This document shows positions 26,837-35,345 of a stretch of 64,000 nucleotides of DNA, piece by piece. The translations under genes were made by a program, and so were the position numbers. Under the pieces are notes generated by a model, which saw only the letters and a list, made by a program, of their open reading frames with translations, was not told where the DNA came from and did no database searches. Location: NCBI RefSeq assembly GCF_018798885.1, contig NZ_CP076361.1, positions 2,137,501 through 2,201,500 of the forward strand. Reading direction: 5' to 3'. The DNA is from Gemmobacter fulvus. Its GTDB lineage: Bacteria > Pseudomonadota > Alphaproteobacteria > Rhodobacterales > Rhodobacteraceae. Position 1 is the stretch's first letter, and every line of letters begins with the position of its first letter.

Positions 26837-29071
26837 GTGGTTTCCGAGTTGCACGCGTTGAATGATGGTCTGTTCTTCCATGTCAGTGTCTATGCGACGC
26901 GCCCGAACCGGGATGGCTGGGGCGATACGCAATATGCCGAAGGATTGCTGCGCGCCATTCGCGCCTTGCGGGGCTGCGACGGCGATCTGTTCTTCCGCAA
27001 CGAGATGCCAAAGCTTGGCTGCGGGCTGGGGCGCGATGTCGTGCTGCGCATCGTCGGGCCGCATCCCGAAGATCCGGTGCCGGGCGTGCCGAACCTGCTG
27101 TGGATGATCAGCCCGCCCAATCTGGCCCCGGTGGCCAGTCTGGCGCGGTTTCAGGGCGTGTTCTGTGCGTCGAAACTGTTTGCCAATTACCTTCAGCAGC
27201 GCGGCATTGCGGCGCAGTATCTGCCGCAGGCAACCGAGACTGCGCATTTCCACCCCGACCGGCGTCGCGCCGATGCCGCCGATATACCCGTGGTCTTTGT
27301 GGGCGCCTATGCGCCGCGGGTGGACCGGCGGCTTGTGGTGCAGGCGGTCAAATCGGGGCATGACGTGCGGATCTGGGGGCCGGGCTGGCGCGGCGTTGTG
27401 CCCGATCACTGCCTTCAGGGCGAGCGGCTGAATTACACCGAACTGGCCGAAACCTATGCCGCAGCCCGCATCGTGCTGAACAGCCACATGCCGCAGATGG
27501 CCGATCTTGGCTTCATGAGCAATCGCACCTTTGATGCGCTGTCGTCGGGCGCGCGGGTCATCTCCGAGGTGATCCCCGAGTTTACGGCGGCGACGCTGCC
27601 AGAGCTTGCCTGTGTGTCGGATACGGCAGGGCTGGTGGCAAAGCTGGACGAGTTCCTCGCGCTGCCCACCGCAGACCGGCAGGCCCGTATCGCGCTGCAT
27701 GACCGGATCAAGCTGGACTTCGGCTTTGGCGGCCGCGCCATGACATTTGTGGCCTGTGCCCGCGAGGTGCTGGCGCAGCAGCAGATGGCCCTGCCCACCC
27801 GCGCGCTGCTGGACCAGCGGATGGCGGCGCCCATCGGCCTGCTGCGGCTGAGCGATCCGGCCCGTTCGGCCGATACCCAGCACGAAGGCCTGTTGTTGGC
27901 GGCTGACGAGATCCTGCATCTGGCGCGGGCCTATCCGCCGACTGCGCCGCTTCTGGCGGCAGAGCCTGCGGCAGGCGAGGGGGTCATTCATGCGCTGATG
28001 GCGGATTTGCGCGAGATGCAGGGACTGATGCGCGGCCCGGTCACGCCTGCTGCACAGGCCCGCGTCGACACGCTGGCCCGATCGGCGCTGCGGGTGGTCG
28101 AGGCGCTGCGCGAAACCTCACCTGTGCTGCGGCTGCGAGTCTCTCCGGCGGAACGTGATGCCGCTCTGGCGCGGCTGCTGCGCGATGAACCGCTGTGGGC
28201 GCACAGCCCCGAGGACTATCAGCGCGACGCGAACAAGATCCATCTGGCGCTCAACCCCCGGCGCGCGCCGGTCGCGACCCAAGCGCCGGTCGGGGTGTTC
28301 CTGCATCTTTTTTATGAGGATCTGGCAGAACAGTTTGCCGCCCGGCTGGCCCTGATTGACGCGCCGGTGCAGATCTATGTGTCAACCGATACCGAAGAAA
28401 AGGCCGCCCGCATCGCCGCCCATCTGCCGCAGGCCGAGATCCGTCTTTTTGCCAATCGCGGGCGCGACATCTGGCCCAAACTCTACGGCTTTGGCGATGT
28501 GTATCACCGCCACGATATCGTGCTGCATCTGCATGGCAAGAAATCCCCGCATTCCGGCAAGCTGAACGACTGGCTGGCGCATATCCTCGATTGTCTGCTG
28601 AACTCGCGCGAGGATGTGAACCGTATTCTTTCGCTGTTTCAGTCGATCCCGAGCCTCGGGCTGGTCACGCCGCTGACCTATCGTTCGGTACTCAGTGCCT
28701 CGCATTGGGGGGCGAACAAGGATATTGCGCGCGAATTGGCGGCCCGGATCAATCTGCAAGCGCCGCTGCCCGACAATTCGCAATTGCAGTTCCCGGTGGG
28801 GTCGATGTTCTGGGGGCGGACCAAGGCCATTCAGCCGCTGCTGGATCTGGCGCTGACACCGGCGCATTTCCCACCCGAAGCAGGGCAGGTTGATGGCACC
28901 GTCGCCCATGCCATCGAACGCATGTTGGGTGTGGTCTGTCGTGCGACGGGTCATGACATTCTGCCGGTCGCGGCGGTGGGGCAGACAGCACATGCAAAAT
29001 ACCGGCGGCAGTTCAACAGCAACCGCGCCTTGCGCACGGCTTTGGAGGCGGGGGCCTTCGCGCCGCCATGA
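26837..29071 (+). CDS. Bidomain glycosyltransferase: CgeB-like N-terminus and RgpF-like C-terminus
   Basis: A protein of about 744 residues for surface polysaccharide synthesis. The N-terminal part (about 10-310) resembles CgeB-type group 1 glycosyltransferases: VYATRPNRDGWGDTQYAEGLL, LLWMISPPN, VFVGAYAPRVDRR and the C-terminal nucleotide-sugar region RTFDALSSGARVISE. The C-terminal part (about 480-744) matches rhamnan-synthesis protein F: VGVFLHLFYEDLAEQF, ANRGRDIWPKL, DIVLHLHGKKSPHSGKLNDWLAHILDCLL and FPVGSMFWGR. The start is uncertain: GTG 26837 has AGGAAAGG just upstream and precedes the conserved region closely; a TTG at 26540 would add 99 poorly conserved residues. It is the first gene of a polysaccharide cluster. 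Confidence 0.8.
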   Translation: MVSELHALNDGLFFHVSVYATRPNRDGWGDTQYAEGLLRAIRALRGCDGDLFFRNEMPKLGCGLGRDVVLRIVGPHPEDPVPGVPNLLWMISPPNLAPVASLARFQGVFCASKLFANYLQQRGIAAQYLPQATETAHFHPDRRRADAADIPVVFVGAYAPRVDRRLVVQAVKSGHDVRIWGPGWRGVVPDHCLQGERLNYTELAETYAAARIVLNSHMPQMADLGFMSNRTFDALSSGARVISEVIPEFTAATLPELACVSDTAGLVAKLDEFLALPTADRQARIALHDRIKLDFGFGGRAMTFVACAREVLAQQQMALPTRALLDQRMAAPIGLLRLSDPARSADTQHEGLLLAADEILHLARAYPPTAPLLAAEPAAGEGVIHALMADLREMQGLMRGPVTPAAQARVDTLARSALRVVEALRETSPVLRLRVSPAERDAALARLLRDEPLWAHSPEDYQRDANKIHLALNPRRAPVATQAPVGVFLHLFYEDLAEQFAARLALIDAPVQIYVSTDTEEKAARIAAHLPQAEIRLFANRGRDIWPKLYGFGDVYHRHDIVLHLHGKKSPHSGKLNDWLAHILDCLLNSREDVNRILSLFQSIPSLGLVTPLTYRSVLSASHWGANKDIARELAARINLQAPLPDNSQLQFPVGSMFWGRTKAIQPLLDLALTPAHFPPEAGQVDGTVAHAIERMLGVVCRATGHDILPVAAVGQTAHAKYRRQFNSNRALRTALEAGAFAPP

Positions 29072-29079
29072 CCGCAGGC

Positions 29080-30159
29080 TCAGCCCGGATCGCCACCATC
29101 CGGCGTGATTTGCTGGAACATGCCATAAAGGCGCAGCGCAACGGCTTCGGGCAGGGGAATGGATTGCGCGGCATGAAGGCAATCACTGAACAAGCGATAC
29201 CCGGCGGAGGTCTTGACCAGCGCCGAAAATTTCGCGCGATGCCAGTCGCAGGCGGCGTCATGCAGGGCGGCAATGCCGGGCAGCGCCTTCAATGCGGCCA
29301 TTTCGGCCTGAAGCGCGTCGGACCAGATATGGATCGCCGTATTTTCAACGGAGTTGAAGTTCCGCTCGATCCAATAGTGCAGGTCAATGGATTTGACCTG
29401 CCGGTTCGCCAGGCCGCGCGCGGTTTTGACAAGAAAGCTTTCCGCCGATTTGAGCGAATAATGATTCATCTCGATGATCGCGCGGCCAACCGTTCTGCCG
29501 GGCAGGATCAGCCGCTCATTCGCGGCGGCAAAGCTTTCGGGCAGGATCTGGCCAGATCCATCCGCCCAGACCGGGGGGGTGGCGGTGTTCCGGCGTTTGG
29601 GCCGATGCACGCCGACTTTCTGAAAGCTGGCAGGGCGGAACAAAGTCTTGAAGAAACGGCCCGCAATCGGGTGAAAGAGATCGGGCGGGGCAGAGCGGGT
29701 GAATTGCGCCGTCACCGGCATGTCGTGAAAATTGGCCACGCCATTGGCCCCGAACAGCCGCCACGGAAGCGCAATCGCCTCGACTTCAACGCTCATGGCG
29801 GCAATGGCATCGGCCAATCGGTGCCCGCCGGTATGGATCACCGGAAATTCGTCAATATCGCTGAACAGGAACCAGTCATGCCCTTTGGCGGCGCGCGCCG
29901 TCCAGAGTGTTTGCAGCGCCTTCCACTGAATGCTTTTTCCGGGTTCGGCCTGATGCCGGATATGCTGCACAACCCCATGGGCGGCCAACCCGTCGAGGAT
30001 GTGGTCGGTTCCGTCTTCACAATCATTGGAAAAGAACACAAAGTCGGTGACACCCAGCAAACGGTGATATGCAATCCACTCCAACAGGAACGGCGCTTCG
30101 TTGCGCACACAGGTGGCGGACATAATCTTCAAAAGACGACCTTCGCATTTATGACGCAT
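29080..30159 (-). CDS. Glycosyltransferase family 2/92-like protein
   Basis: A protein of about 359 residues related to the family 2/DUF23 (GT92-like) glycosyltransferases. The N-terminal half has ATCVRNEAPFLLEWIAYHRLLGVTDFVFFSNDCEDGT, a hallmark of this group, and the DxD-type metal/nucleotide motif in FLFSDIDEFPVI. It presumably transfers a sugar to a surface polysaccharide. The start at ATG 30159 is weakly supported by AGGA; MSATCVRNE at 30123 is an alternative (347 residues). It converges with the preceding glycosyltransferase gene (eight bases between stops) and is divergent from the aminotransferase gene. Confidence 0.8.
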   Translation of the reverse strand: MRHKCEGRLLKIMSATCVRNEAPFLLEWIAYHRLLGVTDFVFFSNDCEDGTDHILDGLAAHGVVQHIRHQAEPGKSIQWKALQTLWTARAAKGHDWFLFSDIDEFPVIHTGGHRLADAIAAMSVEVEAIALPWRLFGANGVANFHDMPVTAQFTRSAPPDLFHPIAGRFFKTLFRPASFQKVGVHRPKRRNTATPPVWADGSGQILPESFAAANERLILPGRTVGRAIIEMNHYSLKSAESFLVKTARGLANRQVKSIDLHYWIERNFNSVENTAIHIWSDALQAEMAALKALPGIAALHDAACDWHRAKFSALVKTSAGYRLFSDCLHAAQSIPLPEAVALRLYGMFQQITPDGGDPG

Positions 30160-30239
30160 TTCATTCCTACAACCTCTTGCCGTGCGCAGCCAGCCCGGCA
30201 TGTGTGCCGCAGGGCGGGCGATGAAGGGACAGGGGCGGA

Positions 30240-31409
30240 ATGGTGGTGACATTTCCCGCAGATCGGGGGCTGGCCTGGCCGGTGGACCATCCGCCGCTTG
30301 TCACCGTGGGTGATCCGATGCGGCCGGATCCGGCGCGGCTGGCCGCCCTGATCGGCGAATCCATCACGACCGGCTGGTTCAGCAATGGCGGGCCGCTGCA
30401 CTTCCGGCTGGAACAGGCGCTGACCGGCCTTGCCGGGGCGGAGCAGCTTGATCTGGTGTCATCGGGCACCATGGCGCTGATGATGGCGCTGCGTCTGGGC
30501 AATCTGCCGGAAGGGGCCGAAGTCATCACGCCCGCGCTCAGCTTTGCCGCGACGGCGCAGGCGATTGCCTGGTGCGGCTTTCGCCCGGTCTTTGCCGATA
30601 TCTCACCCGACACGCTAACCCTGTGCCCACGCGCCGTCGCGGCGGCCATCTCGCCACGCACGGCGGCCATTCTACCGGTGCATTTTCTGGATGTGCCCTG
30701 CGATGTGGCAGCGCTTGGCGATATTGCCCGCCGCCATGGGCTGTGGCTGGCTTATGATGCGGCGCAGGCCTTCGGGCTGACGCTGGACGGGCAGCCCATC
30801 GGCGTGCATGGCGATGCCAGCGCCTTTTCGCTGCATGCCACCAAGGTGCTGCACACCGGCGAGGGCGGCTTTGTCGTGACGAACGGGGCCGAAGCCTCGG
30901 CCCGGCTGCGGCGGTTGCGCAACTTCGGGCTGGAAGCGGGGCGGATGACCGGGCCGGGCACAAACGGCAAGCTGTCCGAGGCGCAGGCCGCCCTCGGGTT
31001 GGCGCTGCTGCCCGATCTGGCGGCGGAAATCGCGGCGCGGCAGGCTTTGCGGGCGCTCTATGATGCTGCGCTCGGCTCCGTTCCCGGTATCACCTTGCAC
31101 CGGGGCGGTGGTGGGGCAAGTGCGGGCCTGACCACCTATGCCTTGCGCGCGGCCCCCGCGCTGCGCGCCCGCATCCATCAGGCCCTTGCCCAGGGCCGGA
31201 TTCTGGCGCGCAATCACTTTCCGCTGCTCTGCGGCCCCGGCACCCGCTGGCCCGAGGTGCCGATCATCACGGCGCACCGCCAGCCCATCGCGCCGCAGGT
31301 CGCCCCCGAAGTGCTGTGCCTGCCGTTTCATGGCCGGGTGGCGGCAGAGGATGCGCAGCGGATTGCCGCGATCATCCGCCGCGTGGTGGCAGAGGGGCAT
31401 CCCGCATGA
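30240..31409 (+). CDS. DegT/DnrJ/EryC1/StrS-family sugar aminotransferase
   Basis: A 389-residue PLP-dependent sugar aminotransferase. The block SSGTMALMMALR binds the cofactor phosphate, D173 (AYDAAQAFG) contacts the pyridine nitrogen and K202 (SLHATKVLHTGEGG) is the Schiff-base lysine. Family members convert nucleotide-linked keto-sugars to 4-amino sugars. It overlaps the next gene, a hexapeptide acyltransferase, by four bases (ATGA). That pair commonly makes an N-acylated 4-amino-4,6-dideoxy sugar (as with PglE-PglD or VioA-VioB). AGGGG lies upstream of the start. Confidence 0.88.
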   Translation: MVVTFPADRGLAWPVDHPPLVTVGDPMRPDPARLAALIGESITTGWFSNGGPLHFRLEQALTGLAGAEQLDLVSSGTMALMMALRLGNLPEGAEVITPALSFAATAQAIAWCGFRPVFADISPDTLTLCPRAVAAAISPRTAAILPVHFLDVPCDVAALGDIARRHGLWLAYDAAQAFGLTLDGQPIGVHGDASAFSLHATKVLHTGEGGFVVTNGAEASARLRRLRNFGLEAGRMTGPGTNGKLSEAQAALGLALLPDLAAEIAARQALRALYDAALGSVPGITLHRGGGGASAGLTTYALRAAPALRARIHQALAQGRILARNHFPLLCGPGTRWPEVPIITAHRQPIAPQVAPEVLCLPFHGRVAAEDAQRIAAIIRRVVAEGHPA

Positions 31410-32101
31410 AAGCGACGACCGAGTTTGACGAGATCACCGTTTTCGGCGCGCGCGGGCATACGCTGGTCATCCTGCGCGGCATGGAGGAATTCTGGCGGGG
31501 CCGGGTGCGGCTGCGCGCCCTTGTCGACGATATCGAAAACGGCTTCGTGCATCCGGTTCTGGGCATCCCGGTGATTTCGTCGGAGGAACGGCTGCGGCAA
31601 TTTGCCGAAGTGCCGATTTTGCTGACCCCCGGCAGCGGATCACTGCGCGCTCGCATGGCCAAGCGGTTTACCGATGAGGGGGCCACACTGGCCACGGCGA
31701 GCTGCCCGGGCCAGCTGCACGTCGATCCGGTGGTGGACTACGGTGCCGGGTGCCTTTGCATGTCGTTCAGCAGGATCGGGCCGAATGTCCGCATCGGGGC
31801 GGGGGTGCAGCTTCTGGCCTCGGTTCTGGCGCATGATGTGACGATCGGCGATTTTGCCACGGTGGGCAGCGGTGTCTGTGTCTCGGGCCATGTGGAGATC
31901 GGCGAAGGCGCCCATATCGGGCCGCAGGCGGTGATCACCAATGGCAGCCGCGACAGGCCGTTGCGGATCGGGGCGGGGGCGATTGTCGGTGTGGGTGCGG
32001 CGGTGCTGCGCGATGTGCCCGCCGGGGCGCGGGTAATCGGCAACCCGGCGATGCCGGTGCGCGATTGGGTCAGGTTGCAGCGTCTGCTGAAACAGCCATG
32101 A
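31406..32101 (+). CDS. PglD/NeuD-like hexapeptide-repeat acyltransferase
   Basis: A 231-residue left-handed beta-helix acyltransferase. Residues about 10-90 form a Rossmann-like N-terminal domain (ITVFGARGHTLVI, then RVRLRALVDD). Hexapeptide repeats run from about 105 to 215 (IGPNVRIGAGVQL, VTIGDFATVGSGVCVSGHVEIGEGAHIGPQA, IGAGAIVGVGAAVLRDVPAGARVIGNPAM). It probably N- or O-acylates the amino sugar made by the preceding aminotransferase. Its last 32 bases overlap the end of the converging glycosyltransferase gene. Confidence 0.85.
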   Translation: MKATTEFDEITVFGARGHTLVILRGMEEFWRGRVRLRALVDDIENGFVHPVLGIPVISSEERLRQFAEVPILLTPGSGSLRARMAKRFTDEGATLATASCPGQLHVDPVVDYGAGCLCMSFSRIGPNVRIGAGVQLLASVLAHDVTIGDFATVGSGVCVSGHVEIGEGAHIGPQAVITNGSRDRPLRIGAGAIVGVGAAVLRDVPAGARVIGNPAMPVRDWVRLQRLLKQP

Positions 32102-33641
32102 GCTGCGCCAACACCCCGTCGACATAGGCCTCCAGCGCGGTTTCGGCGCGGATATGGCGGCGCAGGGCAAGGCGGCTGGCCCGGCTGACAGCGCGGGCGG
32201 CAGCCGTGGCGGCGGCCACAAAGGCGGTCCTGTCGCCCGGGGCGATAAACTGCCCGATGCCATCGGTCATGCCAATGATGCCGATATCGGCGGCATAGCC
32301 CACGAACGGGGTTCCGACTGCGGCGGCATGGATCACGGTTGTCGGCCCGGGATCCTGCCGCGATGTCAGCAGATAGACATCCGCCGCGCGATACCAGGCC
32401 AGCGAGTCCGCCACAAAGCCCGGCAGCTCCAGCGCCAACCCTGTTGCAAGTGCCTGATCCGCCAGCGCGCGCGCCCATCTGTCCAGCGCCCCGAGCCAGA
32501 TGAACCGCGCCTCGGGGTGCTGCACACGAAGCGCCTGCGCCGCCTCCAGAAACAGATCGAAGCCTTTGCGCCATCCGGCATGGCCTGCGCTGATGAACAC
32601 CGGCCCGCTTTGCGCCTTGCGCCAGCGCCGCGCCCGCCGAAAGGCCGCAAGCGGCGCAGGCGGGCGCTTGATGCCAGGGCGCAGCGCCGCCAGCGGGCCA
32701 AGTTCCGCCGCCAATGCCGCCGCCATTGACGGCATCGACACGATCAGCCGCGCCCCTGCCGCTTGTGCAGTAGCCAGATCGCCCAGAAGGTCTTGCGCGC
32801 GCAGATAATCGGCCATCTCGTGGATCAGCACCAGACAGGGGTGCCCGGCCAAGGCCAGATCCGCCGCCATACCCGCAGCGGCGGCAGTGTTGACCACGGT
32901 TGGCGTGCCAGCGGCCAGCCCCTGCGCCAACCCGCGCAGATCCCAGCCTTCGGCCAGCAGGAACACCGGGCCGAGCGCGCGGAACCTGTCCAGCAGCGGG
33001 CCGCCCCTGTGCAGCAGAAACACCGGCTGCCAGCTACGATCCGCCAATGCCGCCGCCAGATCCAGCGTCAGCAGCGGCACCCCGGCGGGTTGGGCATCAT
33101 GGGCACAAAGCAGGAAAGGCCGGTCCCGGCCCGCCATGGCCTGCGCCATTGCCGCGCTGGACTCGGCCTGACTGCGCGGGACTGGCTTGGGCATGTGGCC
33201 CAGCTGCTGTCCTTCGGTGATGAAGTGGCGGAACGGCTGCCGCTGATCCAGTGCCAGATAGCAGCGTTGATAGAAATCGGCATCAAACCCGGCAGAGGGC
33301 GCGCGCACCTCCGCATCGCCATGCGCCATGAAATGCAGCGCTGCTGCTGCGCCCAGCCCGGCCAGATCGGGATAACGCTCAAGGTAATAGGCCGGGTCAA
33401 TCAGAGGATGCGGCTGGCGCATCTCTCCGGCGGCGATCCTTTGCAGAAAATCGGCTGCCGCCGTTGCTGCCCCGCCGACCTGCCAATCAGGATAGCGTTG
33501 TTTGTAATACCGCGTTGAAAAATAGGGCCCCGGATCCAGACCAAGCCTGTCTCCCCTGGCGATGAAATGCTTCAACGACCCGCGATCCCCCAGCCCGTGA
33601 CGCTGGCCATAGAACGCAGGATCGAAAATCGCATCATACAT
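32070..33641 (-). CDS. GT4-type glycosyltransferase with N-terminal D-x-x-x-Y repeats
   Basis: A 523-residue protein. Residues 1-150 hold at least three imperfect repeats built on FDPAFYGQRHGL / IDPAYYLERYPDL / FDADFYQRCYL, each followed by a KHFIARGD- or HFMAHGD-like helix. This accessory module is common in proteobacterial surface-polysaccharide glycosyltransferases. Residues about 170-515 are a GT-B glycosyltransferase of the GT4/GT1 type, with VFISAGHAGWRKGFDLFLEAA and the nucleotide-sugar binding VYLLTSRQDPGPTTVIHAAAVGTPFVGY. CAGGAGG precedes the start. It faces the acyltransferase gene. Confidence 0.85.
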   Translation of the reverse strand: MYDAIFDPAFYGQRHGLGDRGSLKHFIARGDRLGLDPGPYFSTRYYKQRYPDWQVGGAATAAADFLQRIAAGEMRQPHPLIDPAYYLERYPDLAGLGAAAALHFMAHGDAEVRAPSAGFDADFYQRCYLALDQRQPFRHFITEGQQLGHMPKPVPRSQAESSAAMAQAMAGRDRPFLLCAHDAQPAGVPLLTLDLAAALADRSWQPVFLLHRGGPLLDRFRALGPVFLLAEGWDLRGLAQGLAAGTPTVVNTAAAAGMAADLALAGHPCLVLIHEMADYLRAQDLLGDLATAQAAGARLIVSMPSMAAALAAELGPLAALRPGIKRPPAPLAAFRRARRWRKAQSGPVFISAGHAGWRKGFDLFLEAAQALRVQHPEARFIWLGALDRWARALADQALATGLALELPGFVADSLAWYRAADVYLLTSRQDPGPTTVIHAAAVGTPFVGYAADIGIIGMTDGIGQFIAPGDRTAFVAAATAAARAVSRASRLALRRHIRAETALEAYVDGVLAQLMAVSADAAT

Positions 33642-33735
33642 CGGCGGTCCTCCTGGCCTTGGTCATCCCTGCGGATCAGGCGCAGCTTCGCATGGATGAA
33701 GGCCGGATCAAAACCGGGAAAGCGGCACTGCGGGA

Positions 33736-34416
33736 TCAGACATCGAGCACGGCATTCTCGATCCGCTCGTCCAGCGCCTTGCGGTCCAGCACGGTGATCA
33801 TGCCCTTGCCGATCTGGATCACCGCCTCGTCGCGCAGCTCTCCCAGCTTGCGGTTCACCGTCTGGCGCGAACAGCCGATGATCGCGGCCAGCGAGGATTG
33901 GCTGGCCCTGATCTGCGGGCGGTGTTCGCTGGTCAGCTGGCTCAGATAGATGCACAGCCGCTGATCCACCGAATAGAACTGGCTGACCGATTTCGCCACA
34001 TTATCGCGCATCAGCCGATCATAATAGATCCCGGCCAGATTGCGCACAAAGACCGGCGATTGCAGATGGGTATAGATCAGCGGCGTGGCGCAGAATAGCA
34101 CGCTGGTATTGGCCTGCGCCGTGCAATTGGCGGCACAGAGGTTTTCGGACAACGCCTCCACATCGCCCAAAACATCGCCGGGGGTCGAGATGTGGACCAC
34201 GCTCAGGTTGCCCTGCGCATCGACATAACTCACCTCAACCTGCCCTTGCGCCACCAGATAGAGACCGGGGCAGGGTTCGCCCTGCGACAGGATTTCGGTC
34301 GGGCTGGCGAAACGGCGCAGGGCGCAGGCGTCCAGAAAGGTGATCTTCTGATCATCCGACAGATCGGCCAGCAGGCTAGCATCCAGAAGATGCGGGAAGG
34401 CAAGGCTGTTCTTCAC
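33736..34416 (-). CDS. Crp/Fnr-family transcriptional regulator
   Basis: A 226-residue cyclic-nucleotide-binding-fold regulator. Residues about 20-125 form the sensor domain (GEPCPGLYLVAQGQVEVSYVDAQGNLSVVHISTPGDVLG). Residues about 145-220 form the helix-turn-helix with QSSLAAIIGCSRQTVNRKLGELRDE. It has several scattered cysteines but not the N-terminal four-cysteine cluster of FNR, so the signal is unknown. Its ATG overlaps the stop of the cytochrome gene (ATGA), making it the last gene of the molybdenum hydroxylase operon. Confidence 0.9.
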   Translation of the reverse strand: MKNSLAFPHLLDASLLADLSDDQKITFLDACALRRFASPTEILSQGEPCPGLYLVAQGQVEVSYVDAQGNLSVVHISTPGDVLGDVEALSENLCAANCTAQANTSVLFCATPLIYTHLQSPVFVRNLAGIYYDRLMRDNVAKSVSQFYSVDQRLCIYLSQLTSEHRPQIRASQSSLAAIIGCSRQTVNRKLGELRDEAVIQIGKGMITVLDRKALDERIENAVLDV

Positions 34417-35345
34417 GGAGCGGCTTTCGGCAGGGGCGTCAGCATACAGGCCTGTTGCGTCGGATCAGCGCAACACGAGGCGATCTGCGAGACCGCGTCG
34501 CCATAGATCACATGCCAGCTGGGCAGGCTCTGGCCAAAGGCGGGCGGCATGGCATGGGACAGCGGATAGCGGAGCGCTGCGGCATCGGCGCCGAGCGGTG
34601 GCTCCTTGCCGGTCATCAGCCGGGTCAGGTTGCCGCAGGTTTCGGCCATGCCGATGCGGTGGCAGCTGACACAGGTATTGTCGCGCAGCGCAAAGGTTTC
34701 GGTGGGCCATTGGTCAAACCCGAACTGGCCGCCGACATGGAAATAGGGGCCGAACGGCGCTTGCGGCACCGCGTGCCAGACCTGACCCACAAAGGGGGAA
34801 TACATGAACGGGTCGTTGTCGTGGCAATTGCCGCAGCCATCGGCGGCGACCTGTTCGGGCTCATTCCAGAAACTGTTGTCCCGCGCGTCGGTGGGCGAGG
34901 GCACCGCGAGGCCAGAGACCGGCGCGTCACGGCTGCCCGAGGCCTGAAACCAGCAGGTCGCGCCGGTGGCGGGATTATGCGCCACGATATCGATCTCGTC
35001 AAAATCCATGCTGGCAGGATCGCGGATCACCTTCTGGCGGCACATGACCGATACCATCATGTCCCTGGTGGACAGCGACAGGATGCGCGAATGAGGCACA
35101 CATTGGCCATCGGACCCGGCACCGTTGTCCAGCAGGGCAGGGCGGTCGCAGTCCATCTGCGGCTGTGGATCGGTGACCGGCACGCCATCCACCGTTACCG
35201 GCACCGGCACGCCATCGGCGCATGAAAATTCCGGCAGCGGGCCGACGGCGGCACGGCAGGCCTCGGCATAGGCTTCATTGCTGGTCTGGGCGATTGCCGG
35301 GCTGGCCAGCGCGATCAGGACCATGCAGAACAGGGGGCGGATCAT
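34413..35345 (-). CDS. Periplasmic two-heme cytochrome c
   Basis: A 310-residue exported protein with a Sec signal peptide (residues 1-20, ending AIAQ) and two c-type heme motifs, C171-G-N-C-H175 and C225-V-S-C-H229. Further cysteines may form disulfides (for example near 66, 82, 102 and 131). It is encoded between the [2Fe-2S] subunit and the Crp regulator, with four-base overlaps on both sides. It most likely accepts electrons from the molybdenum hydroxylase and passes them to the respiratory chain, the role cytochromes play with isoquinoline oxidoreductase- and nicotinate dehydrogenase-type enzymes. I do not recognise the sequence between the heme motifs. Confidence 0.8.
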   Translation of the reverse strand: MIRPLFCMVLIALASPAIAQTSNEAYAEACRAAVGPLPEFSCADGVPVPVTVDGVPVTDPQPQMDCDRPALLDNGAGSDGQCVPHSRILSLSTRDMMVSVMCRQKVIRDPASMDFDEIDIVAHNPATGATCWFQASGSRDAPVSGLAVPSPTDARDNSFWNEPEQVAADGCGNCHDNDPFMYSPFVGQVWHAVPQAPFGPYFHVGGQFGFDQWPTETFALRDNTCVSCHRIGMAETCGNLTRLMTGKEPPLGADAAALRYPLSHAMPPAFGQSLPSWHVIYGDAVSQIASCCADPTQQACMLTPLPKAAP

